Shown here: piece after piece, positions 1 to 6,256 of the stretch
Layout of the letters: each line of letters begins with the position of its first letter
How positions within the stretch are numbered: the first letter of the stretch is position 1
Assembly (NCBI GenBank): GCA_902493155.1
Contig: CABUOE010000066.1
Span: 1-10,843, forward strand
DNA from: an uncultured Eubacteriales bacterium
GTDB lineage: Bacteria > Bacillota > Clostridia > Oscillospirales > Ruminococcaceae
Reading direction: 5' to 3'
DNA length: 10,843 nt
Translations under genes and position numbers: made by a program
Notes under the pieces: model-generated
What the model was told of the DNA's origin: nothing
Databases searched by the model: none
What the model saw: only the letters and a program-made list of their open reading frames with translations

Positions 1-2446
1 TGGCGGGACGGACGGTACAGTCTGTAGCAATTACTTTAGTTCCAGTCTGATTAATAGTACCATTATATTGAACATTTTGTGTGGCACTATTGCGATATGC
101 AGGCGACCGCAGCCACCAACAACTATTATCATTAGTATTATTTACATACGCCCCCTGCGCTCTCGCATAATCCGTTGCTTTTGCCTGTCTTTCCTCATTG
201 GAAGGCAGATATTGATTGGCCTCATCTACATCAAACAAAAAAATTTGATCGGTCGTATCACTACCAACTTTATCTTCTGAATTGCTCGTATTAGCCAGCG
301 TTACTGATGGTATCAAATCTTGCTGCTCGGAAGAAAAAGCTTCTTGGAGAAACGTCGTGTTCAACCATTTTCGAAGGAAACAGGTTTCCCAGGTGACCTC
401 CTCAAATCCTGTATCATACGGCTGGCTATCAAGGCACTCATTGCTGATAACCAGTACTTTATCCTCCTGCTTATCCAGAACAATCCACTCAATTAATTCT
501 TTTCCGTTTGAAGTATCGTTGTCCTGCTCGTAAGAGCCAAAATAGACAGTATCTCCAATTTGTGCGGTAGTCAAGAGATTTTGCTGAATCTCACCTAATT
601 TTGTTTTGCTGTCTTTATAATCATCCAATTCCAAAAAGATACTGTACGCAGCAGCGTAATCCTGTTCTTCCATAGCTTTCATGGCATCGGTGTATTTGTT
701 ATTCGGAATGATGACCTTATACATTAGAAATCCAAATGCAATACCTGCTATGACCAGCACTATTGCAACAATAGCCGCGATTTTCTTGCGCTTCGCCCGT
801 TTTTCCGCCTCAATGCGTGCTAGTTCCGCACTTCGTTCGCGTTCAATACGCCGTTCTTCTGCCTTTCTCTCTTTTTCAATGCGTTCGGCTTCCTCCTGGG
901 CCTTGACTTCTTCGATTTTCCGCCGAAAAGCAACCGCCTGCTCGTCTGCGTCCTTCCACCCGGGAATCGACTCAAAGAGCTTCACCGCGCTTTCCAACTG
1001 CCCGATATTCTGCGAATTCCGGTTGCCCCAGGCGACGCTGTAAATATTGTCCTTTCGAATGGTTTCGGCATTTTCCAAACAGCGCTCGGCCATTTCATCG
1101 GCGTCCCTGTAACCGGAAATCCCCTGAAACAGCTTGGCGGCGCTTTTAAAGACTTCCTCGGTATCGGCGTACTGCATGGCATCATAGGCCTTGTGATAAA
1201 TGCCTTTGAGACGCTCCATTTCATTGCGTTCCTTGATATAGGTCACGTAGTTATTCAGGGTAGCCGCCAACTGTTCATCGCCAAACCGAACCGCTTTTTT
1301 GTAGCTATTATAATTGTCAAACGGCTCTGAACACTTGGACAGGTCTTCCTGTTTCCTCACCCGCATTTCCGCCATCAGCTTGCCCAGGTAAGCGTTTGCG
1401 TTTTCCGGGTCTGAATCCAGCACCTTTTCGCAGTATTCGTCGGCGCTTTCCCAGTCCCCGTCCTCCAAAAACATAAAGGCGCGCTTGAGCAAGGGCGAAA
1501 TATTGCCGGTGCTGCTGGAAACGACCGATGCCTGCACCGAAGAGCCAGAGCCTCTGGCAGAGGCGATCTTTTTAACGCCCCGGATCAAATCCTGCATAAA
1601 GCCCAGCTTGGACATATCCTGGGCCTGCAGATGGGAAAACTCCTCGGGCAGGTCGTAAGGATCCATGTCCTTATAGGCGGGAATCAGCATCTTTTTCGCG
1701 CCGCCTTTGATGAGGGCCAAATAGCGGCTCCACTCGTTTTTGACCCAAGCCGCATTAAAATACTCCGGCTTGGTGCCCAGAACAACCATGACCTTTGCGC
1801 TGTTCAAAGCGGCGAATATGTACGGCTCGTAAGCGGAGCCAAGTTTGTCCTCTAAGGTAATCCTCGAAAAGAAGACCTTGTAGCCTTCTTCTGTCAACTC
1901 GTGATACAAATCGTTTGCCAAAACGCTGTCAGGGGTTCTCCGGCCGTTTTGGTCGGTTTCCTTATAGCAGATAAATACGTCAAAGGGATCCTCTTTCTGA
2001 GAAATGGCGAGGATTCCCTTCTGGATTTCGTCGATGGCTTTCGCCTCTTCTTCGTAGACCTCTTTCTGATAATCGTCCGCATACTCCAAAGCCGATTTGT
2101 AGTCAGCGTCGGCAAAAATAGAGGTAAACTGGGCCCGGTTGACGGTGGGAATGCGCTTGTGAGAGGCCGGATCCTCCACATATTCGATGCCGTAACGACA
2201 GAGAACCAGCGACCAATAGGCCTCGGCGTCGGTGTTGTCCTCGCTTAAAATCTGCTCATAGATGGACATGGCCTTGTCGAATTCGTTGTTCCGGCGGAAA
2301 TGGTTGGCCCGGTCATACAAATTCATCTTTCGGTCGTCGTCCAGCCGCGGCAGAGTCTGCTTGGTTCCGCAGTATTCGCAGACCGCCACCGTTTCGTTGT
2401 TGATTTCCAATGTGCCGCCGCACATTTTGCATTTAAAAATGGACAT
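1..2446 (-). CDS. Zinc ribbon-TIR-TPR-like-TM-DUF6273 receptor-like protein (3' partial)
   Basis: The frame is open from an ATG at 2446 to the left edge (815 residues seen), so the stop lies outside the window. Domains in order: a zinc ribbon with CxxC pairs at C6/C9 and C23/C26; a helical TPR-like stretch; a TIR domain at about 154-290 (start DPFDVFICYK, FFSR near 192-195, then AYEPYI). In AYEPYI, E207 aligns with the catalytic Glu of NAD-cleaving TIRs such as SARM1. Next come TPR-like repeats with a Y/W-x-D-A/S signature near 438, 489 and 601, a charged coiled coil at about 515-550, a TM helix at about 556-577, and from about 630 a DUF6273-like domain (IEWIVLD, LRKWLN, WWLRSP, VRPA at the edge). 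The basic KRAKRKK before the TM predicts the TIR inside and DUF6273 outside. NADase activity is inferred from E207 only. It is the third gene of the SPFH operon. GAGGAG lies 10-11 nt before the ATG. Confidence 0.9.
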   Translation of the reverse strand, partial: MSIFKCKMCGGTLEINNETVAVCEYCGTKQTLPRLDDDRKMNLYDRANHFRRNNEFDKAMSIYEQILSEDNTDAEAYWSLVLCRYGIEYVEDPASHKRIPTVNRAQFTSIFADADYKSALEYADDYQKEVYEEEAKAIDEIQKGILAISQKEDPFDVFICYKETDQNGRRTPDSVLANDLYHELTEEGYKVFFSRITLEDKLGSAYEPYIFAALNSAKVMVVLGTKPEYFNAAWVKNEWSRYLALIKGGAKKMLIPAYKDMDPYDLPEEFSHLQAQDMSKLGFMQDLIRGVKKIASARGSGSSVQASVVSSSTGNISPLLKRAFMFLEDGDWESADEYCEKVLDSDPENANAYLGKLMAEMRVRKQEDLSKCSEPFDNYNSYKKAVRFGDEQLAATLNNYVTYIKERNEMERLKGIYHKAYDAMQYADTEEVFKSAAKLFQGISGYRDADEMAERCLENAETIRKDNIYSVAWGNRNSQNIGQLESAVKLFESIPGWKDADEQAVAFRRKIEEVKAQEEAERIEKERKAEERRIERERSAELARIEAEKRAKRKKIAAIVAIVLVIAGIAFGFLMYKVIIPNNKYTDAMKAMEEQDYAAAYSIFLELDDYKDSKTKLGEIQQNLLTTAQIGDTVYFGSYEQDNDTSNGKELIEWIVLDKQEDKVLVISNECLDSQPYDTGFEEVTWETCFLRKWLNTTFLQEAFSSEQQDLIPSVTLANTSNSEDKVGSDTTDQIFLFDVDEANQYLPSNEERQAKATDYARAQGAYVNNTNDNSCWWLRSPAYRNSATQNVQYNGTINQTGTKVIATDCTVRPA

Positions 2447-2498
2447 TGTCGAACAAACTCCTCACTTTATGGCATTGTTTTCTGCATCGAAAGCAGTT

Positions 2499-2547
2499 AT
2501 TATATCGCCTTTGAAAGCCGGTTTTCCCAAGCAGATCGCCGGTTTTC
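2499..2547 (-). promoter_or_regulatory. Candidate internal regulatory region upstream of the TIR gene
   Basis: The 119-bp gap between the four-TM gene and the TIR gene has no hairpin terminator. It holds a perfect 10-bp direct repeat (+ strand GCCGGTTTTC) at 2517-2526 and 2538-2547, spaced 21 bp apart, or two helical turns. On the minus strand a TATAAT (2499-2504) follows 12 nt after the second copy. No good -35 sits 17 nt upstream, so if this is a promoter it would need an activator. The repeat could equally be chance. Confidence 0.3.
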
Positions 2548-2565
2548 AGCACAATGACGCGGGCG

Positions 2566-3270
2566 TTATGATTTCAGCAGTTTACACCTATTATTCCGGT
2601 CGCCGATCAGTGTCAGTAGTTCATCGGCGACAGCTTTGGCGCTCGCTCCGTCATCAGCTGCAACAGCGTCGGAAAATGCCGCGAATTGAAGGGTAATTTG
2701 AGCTTCCAAATCCGTCAGCCCCTCACTGGACATGGGATCGGAATAGCGGACTGCCTCATAGATCTTTTTGGCTTCCGCTTTGACAACATCGGACTTTGCA
2801 CGGGAAGCGAGTCCCTGTGCATCGACGGTCAGGGATTTGATAAATAACGTCCGCCCTTTGATTTTTTCGTCCATATCGACGACGGCTTCTTCAGCGGCCT
2901 TCGCCCCAATTACCGAAACGGCGCTGAAGGCAACAACCGCAAAGCAAACGACGATCCCCACCCAGTTGGGAAGCCCCGGAATCGCCATACAAGCCGCCCC
3001 GGCAGCAGTCACCAGGAGCAGCGCGGCGTAACTGATTGTGATAAGGGGAATCCGATAAAAAAACTTTTTGGCGCTGTCTGCTTTGAAAGCAAAGAAGGCG
3101 CAGACAAGCTGCCCGATAAAAGCAAGGGTGATGAACAGGTATCCCGCCCAAAAGGCGCCGCCGAATTTTGATAGGCCCATCGCCTCAGCCGGAGAGACAA
3201 ATACGATCACGTTGAACAGGGCCAGAAGAATGGCCCAGCAGATGGCGTAAAGCTTAAAATTCTTTTTCAT
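2566..3270 (-). CDS. Four-TM membrane protein of unknown function, SPFH/TIR operon
   Basis: This 234-residue protein is not a family I can name. Four hydrophobic segments are visible at about 7-25, 41-62, 74-97 and 102-122. A soluble, mostly helical tail of about 110 residues follows, rich in Ala, Lys, Asp and Glu, and is probably cytoplasmic. The start at 3270 (MKKNFKLYAI) is chosen because AGGAGG lies 7 nt upstream. A longer frame to 3303 would begin inside the SPFH gene and lacks such a site. The gap to the SPFH stop is only 11 nt, and that TAG lies within the AGGAGG element, so the two are probably translationally coupled. By position it could play the role of membrane protein YdjH, which accompanies the YdjI SPFH protein in B. 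subtilis; this is inference from context, not from sequence similarity. Confidence 0.85.
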   Translation of the reverse strand: MKKNFKLYAICWAILLALFNVIVFVSPAEAMGLSKFGGAFWAGYLFITLAFIGQLVCAFFAFKADSAKKFFYRIPLITISYAALLLVTAAGAACMAIPGLPNWVGIVVCFAVVAFSAVSVIGAKAAEEAVVDMDEKIKGRTLFIKSLTVDAQGLASRAKSDVVKAEAKKIYEAVRYSDPMSSEGLTDLEAQITLQFAAFSDAVAADDGASAKAVADELLTLIGDRNNRCKLLKS

Positions 3271-3281
3271 CTTCCTTCCTC

Positions 3282-4526
3282 CTATTCCAGCGTCTCGCCG
3301 CATTCCGGGCAGAATTTAGCGCCGTCGGGAGCGCCCGCTCCGCATTTTGGGCAACTGGCTGACAACTTAGCTCCACACTCGGGGCAATATTTCCCTTTTA
3401 GAACAGCTTTCCCGCATTTGGGACAGACGATGGTTCCTTCCGCCAGAGCGGCGGCCACCTTCTCCCCGCAATTCAGGCAGAACTTGGCGTTGGCAGGAAG
3501 CGCAGCGCCGCAGTTTGCGCAGGAATTTAACGGTGGCTCAGCCGCCGCATTCATGGCGTTGTTCACTGCGCCGCCGACGATGCCGCCCACCGCGCCTCCT
3601 ACTCCCGCCATAGTGCCGAGGCCGACGCCCATGTTGGTAAACTGGCCCACCGCCTCGTTGTCGGCGACCCGTTCAGCCACGTCAAAACCCCGCTCCTGCT
3701 GGTAAGTATACCCTTCCTGGGCCCGCTTCGTCGCCATGGCCTGGGAGGCGATGACGGTTTTCTGCGCTTCGGTCTGAGCGTAGATAATATCGGTCTGCTG
3801 ACGAAGCTTGGCCTCTGCGATATCCGCGTACTGGCGGAAGTGTAGCTCTTTGAATTTTTCGTACTGCCGCTCGCCGTCCGGCTTGACGATGGCGGTGACA
3901 AAAAACCGCTCTAAACTGATGCCATAGTCGGCAAAATCAACTTTCAGCAGGTTTTTGATGGAATCGGAAAAAAATGTGAGGTTCTCATCGATCTCAAAAA
4001 TATTGATGGCGTTGGCCTTCATGACCTGAGCAATATAGGTTTTGACCCGGGTCATCAAAAAGGAACGGAAAAATCCCACCAGCTTCTGCTGGGAAAGGAA
4101 GTTCTCGGTACCGACCAGCTTCAAAAGCAGTTTGCGGGAATCCTCGGCGCGCAGGCTCATTTCCCCGCTTGCGCCGATGGACAGAGGGAACCCGTAGGTG
4201 GGTTCTATGTACTGCACCTTGCTGTCAGTTCCCCATTTGATGGACATCTGCTCGGTTTTGTTAATGAAATAGACCTCGCAATGAAAGGGAGTCTGATCGC
4301 CGGTGGTGCGGTTGAGGATTTTCCCGATTTTCGGAATGTTCTGGGTTTCCAGCGTATACCGTCCCGGGCCGAACAGGTCAAGGGCCTGCCCGTTCAGAAA
4401 GAAGAGCGCTTCCTGGGATTCGTAGACGATGAGCTGGGTCAGGGAGTTGAAATTCTCGCAGGGATGCTTCCATATGAAGGTGCTGTTATCGCCTTCGTAC
4501 TTGATGATCTCAGCAATCTGTGCCAT
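3282..4526 (-). CDS. SPFH/Band-7 protein with three C-terminal zinc ribbons (YdjI/virion-core-like)
   Basis: This 414-residue protein has an N-terminal SPFH (stomatin/prohibitin/flotillin) core at about 25-220, with phrases typical of the YdjI-like bacterial group (IIKYEGDNSTFIWKHP, GPGRYTLET, GISLERFFVTAI). A helical, Gln/Ala-rich segment at about 220-295 should form the oligomerising coiled coil. A glycine-rich hydrophobic linker follows at about 299-331. The C-terminus carries three four-cysteine zinc ribbons: C336/C339/C350/C353, C368/C371/C381/C384 and C392/C395/C406/C409. SPFH proteins scaffold membrane microdomains. In B. subtilis, YdjI acts with YdjG and YdjH to place PspA at the membrane during envelope stress. 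AGGAGG lies 7 nt before the ATG. It is the first gene of the operon, so it probably provides the membrane platform for the two downstream proteins. Confidence 0.92.
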   Translation of the reverse strand: MAQIAEIIKYEGDNSTFIWKHPCENFNSLTQLIVYESQEALFFLNGQALDLFGPGRYTLETQNIPKIGKILNRTTGDQTPFHCEVYFINKTEQMSIKWGTDSKVQYIEPTYGFPLSIGASGEMSLRAEDSRKLLLKLVGTENFLSQQKLVGFFRSFLMTRVKTYIAQVMKANAINIFEIDENLTFFSDSIKNLLKVDFADYGISLERFFVTAIVKPDGERQYEKFKELHFRQYADIAEAKLRQQTDIIYAQTEAQKTVIASQAMATKRAQEGYTYQQERGFDVAERVADNEAVGQFTNMGVGLGTMAGVGGAVGGIVGGAVNNAMNAAAEPPLNSCANCGAALPANAKFCLNCGEKVAAALAEGTIVCPKCGKAVLKGKYCPECGAKLSASCPKCGAGAPDGAKFCPECGETLE

Positions 4527-4576
4527 GGCGGTTCCTCCTATTTTTGACAGAATCTGAATGATACACTGTTATATTA

Positions 4577-4605
4577 ATTATACAAAATAACTATTTATTT
4601 TTCAA
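4577..4605 (-). promoter_or_regulatory. SigA-type promoter of the SPFH-4TM-TIR operon
   Basis: On the minus strand TTGAAA (4600-4605) is separated by exactly 17 bp from TATAAT (4577-4582), one mismatch from the vegetative consensus. A/T tracts upstream (4606-4650) resemble an UP element. The -10 ends about 50 bp before the SPFH start codon. The promoter strength suggests substantial vegetative expression unless a repressor acts. No SigW-type or clear operator sequence was seen. With the terminators it accounts for the roughly 300 bp between the SPFH and DUF3006 genes. Confidence 0.8.
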
Positions 4606-4712
4606 TAGAAATCGTATATTTGATCTTTCTTTTTAAAAAATTTTTAAATAAGAGCCCTACCGTTTCATACTGCTTGACGCATCAAAAAGTTGCGAAAGCA
4701 AAAACACAAAGA

Positions 4713-4748
4713 AAAACACAGAGGGCATTGACGCTCTCTGTGTTTTTT
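4713..4748. terminator. Hairpin terminator, T-rich on both strands
   Basis: A perfect 11-bp stem pairs 4713-4723 with 4736-4746 around a 12-nt loop. The stem ends in T residues on the plus strand (to 4748) and in an A run that reads as T on the minus strand. It lies between the DUF3006 gene and the SPFH promoter, so it is probably a back-up terminator protecting the SPFH operon from read-through. Confidence 0.75.
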
Positions 4749-4762
4749 GCAATAGGCGCTCC

Positions 4763-4801
4763 AAAAAGCGGGAGAAGAGCCGATTGGGCTCTTCTCCCGC
4801 T
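4763..4801 (-). terminator. Rho-independent terminator of the DUF3006/ger transcripts
   Basis: A perfect 14-bp GC-rich stem (4768-4781 with 4787-4800, 5-nt loop, one more A-T pair possible) is followed on the minus strand by five T residues (4763-4767). It lies 30 bp past the DUF3006 stop and should end that transcript and any read-through from gerC. Confidence 0.88.
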
Positions 4802-4830
4802 GATCCCTTTCCGCATAAATTGCGCTGAAT

Positions 4831-4995
4831 TCATTCCACCAACGTATAGGCAAAATATTCACAGAGGACTTTACTCCCCTCGTCGATTTCCATGGGCAAA
4901 AGCGCCATGGCGACCCGGTTTTCGTCCCCTTTTTCGTCTACAAGCACTGCGTAATCGCCGTCGATGCGCTTGACGGTATAAAGTACCGGTTCCAT
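4831..4995 (-). CDS. Small DUF3006-like protein
   Basis: A complete 54-codon frame on the minus strand runs from ATG at 4995 to TGA at 4831. The protein begins MEPVLYTVKRIDGDYAVLVD and continues to VAMALLPMEIDEGSKVLCEY. This matches the layout I know for DUF3006: a short beta-rich protein with RI(E/D)GDYAVL, then an ALLP turn, then EG. No function is established. In other Firmicutes such proteins often sit next to metallo-beta-lactamase-fold ComEC-like genes, but none is present here. A promoter at 5035-5063 and a terminator at 4763-4801 frame it as an independent unit. The ribosome site is weak: a G run about 6 nt before the ATG. Confidence 0.8.
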   Translation of the reverse strand: MEPVLYTVKRIDGDYAVLVDEKGDENRVAMALLPMEIDEGSKVLCEYFAYTLVE

Positions 4996-5034
4996 CCTGA
5001 GCCCCCGCTTTCGTTACGACATCCGTTTTTTATC

Positions 5035-5063
5035 AGTATAAACGAAATCTTCGCTTTCTGCAA
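5035..5063 (-). promoter_or_regulatory. SigA-type promoter for the DUF3006 gene
   Basis: On the minus strand TTGCAG (5058-5063) is 17 bp from TATACT (5035-5040), between the gerC stop and the DUF3006 start. The predicted leader is about 33 nt. Spacing and both hexamers are good, so this small gene could be expressed in vegetative cells independently of the ger operon. Confidence 0.65.
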
Positions 5064-5068
5064 GGACC

Positions 5069-6256
5069 CTACAGCACCCCTTTGAAGTTTTCCTGAAGCC
5101 CAGTGCGGTCGATGTCCACTGTTATATCGTAGCTGAGTTTGATTTTTCCGGCGTTTTCCTTCCAGTCGTCCTGAATTTTCTCCCAGAGCTCCGGCTGATC
5201 CCGCCAGACCATGTCCCCCAGATAGAAAACGTCGCTTTTATATTCGCCTACCGCTTTCTGAAACGCTTCCTCGCATTCAGAGCGGATTTTTTCCTGGATG
5301 ACATCCTCTACCCGCCGGAGGCTCTTTTCGTTAAAGGACTTTCCCGCTTCCAGCACCTTTTCCTGCACCATACCGTCGGCGTTGATTTTCACAGTGAACT
5401 GCAAGTCGTCCCCGTTGATGTGGGGGACGATTTTTGTGTTGCTGCGGTAAAGCTCCACCGAAATCTCCCGGAAATCCTCGTTAAACACCGAATAGACGGT
5501 TTTCTGGATTTCGTCCCGCAAAAACATCATGCCCCGGGTTTCCGACTCGTTCAGCGTCCCCTGATACATCCCTTCCGAAAAGACCGCCATGCCGGTGAGT
5601 TCGATGTTTTTTAGCTTTTTGCTTTCGTCCACCCCATTGGCCGCGTCTTCACCCTTTGCAATCGCAATCACCGGTATGAGCGCCGACTGGTGCTCGGCGG
5701 CCAGGGAGCGCAGAATGTCGATGAGTAGTACCTCACTGATTTTGCCGCTGTCGTCGGCGTTCTGGACGGTTTTTTCGATAGTGAGGGCCGGGAGGATTCC
5801 CTGATTGATGTCGGCGTTTAGCACCTCTGAGGCGCTTTTCTCCGCCAGCAGGACGTTCACGTCCGCCCGGGAATCCATGGTGTTAATAAAATAGGAAAGG
5901 GATTCGCTCAAAGGGAGCTCCCGGGCGCTTTCTCCCAAAATGACCAGCCGGTTGTGCCCCAAAAAGAAGTCCTTCCCCTGGCTGATGGAGGTGTCCTCCA
6001 CCGCTTCCGAGATGGTTTTCCCCCGGCAGGTGATGACTTTGGCGTTCTGTTTGGAGAAATCGATGATGGTCTGGCCGCCGGAACCGTCGGAGCTGAAAAT
6101 CTGCATGGTGATGAGGTACTGGCCGTCCTGGTAGTCCACTCCCACCCCCTGGACGATGGCCCGATCCTGGAGGTTCACGATTTTGATGCAGCCGGAAAAC
6201 AGCAAGCAGCAAACTGGTATCAGCAAAAACTTCGCCGCAGCTCTAATCTTCATCAT
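5069..6256 (-). CDS. gerC: GerC-family spore germination lipoprotein (Ger(x)C)
   Basis: This 395-residue protein has a lipoprotein signal: basic start, hydrophobic stretch, and lipobox LFSGC with the lipidated Cys at 23. After it comes LQDRAIVQGVGVDYQDGQY, the family's typical start of the mature protein. Further typical phrases are KTISEAVEDTS and LFLGHNRLVILGE-like FFLGHNRLVILGE, with ADVNVLLAEKSASEVL beyond. The C-terminal half fits the GerAC C-terminal domain. Its length is normal for the family. It should be anchored on the outer face of the spore inner membrane and act with GerA and GerB. The ATG at 6256 (or 6253) is chosen because GGGAGG lies just upstream; a GTG at 6262 would overlap that site. 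It overlaps the gerB end by 14 bp, which suggests translational coupling. Confidence 0.92.
   Translation of the reverse strand: MMKIRAAAKFLLIPVCCLLFSGCIKIVNLQDRAIVQGVGVDYQDGQYLITMQIFSSDGSGGQTIIDFSKQNAKVITCRGKTISEAVEDTSISQGKDFFLGHNRLVILGESARELPLSESLSYFINTMDSRADVNVLLAEKSASEVLNADINQGILPALTIEKTVQNADDSGKISEVLLIDILRSLAAEHQSALIPVIAIAKGEDAANGVDESKKLKNIELTGMAVFSEGMYQGTLNESETRGMMFLRDEIQKTVYSVFNEDFREISVELYRSNTKIVPHINGDDLQFTVKINADGMVQEKVLEAGKSFNEKSLRRVEDVIQEKIRSECEEAFQKAVGEYKSDVFYLGDMVWRDQPELWEKIQDDWKENAGKIKLSYDITVDIDRTGLQENFKGVL

Noticed and set aside
68..1043. Plus-strand open frames of 70-120 codons opposite the TIR gene
   Set aside because: They lie on the strand opposite an 815-codon frame with clear domains; they lack ribosome sites and their products are low-complexity Ser/Arg-rich sequence.
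3271..3303. 11-residue extension of the four-TM protein
   Set aside because: It would start within the SPFH gene; the ATG at 3270 has AGGAGG at ideal spacing.
4713..4801. Tandem hairpins as a riboswitch, small RNA or mobile-element end
   Set aside because: Both are simple perfect stems with adjacent T runs placed after a gene end, fully explained as terminators. No flanking duplications or transposase are present.
4620..4973. Plus-strand frame of 117 codons across the terminator region
   Set aside because: It runs through two strong hairpin terminators and opposite the DUF3006 gene, and its product has no domain-like character.
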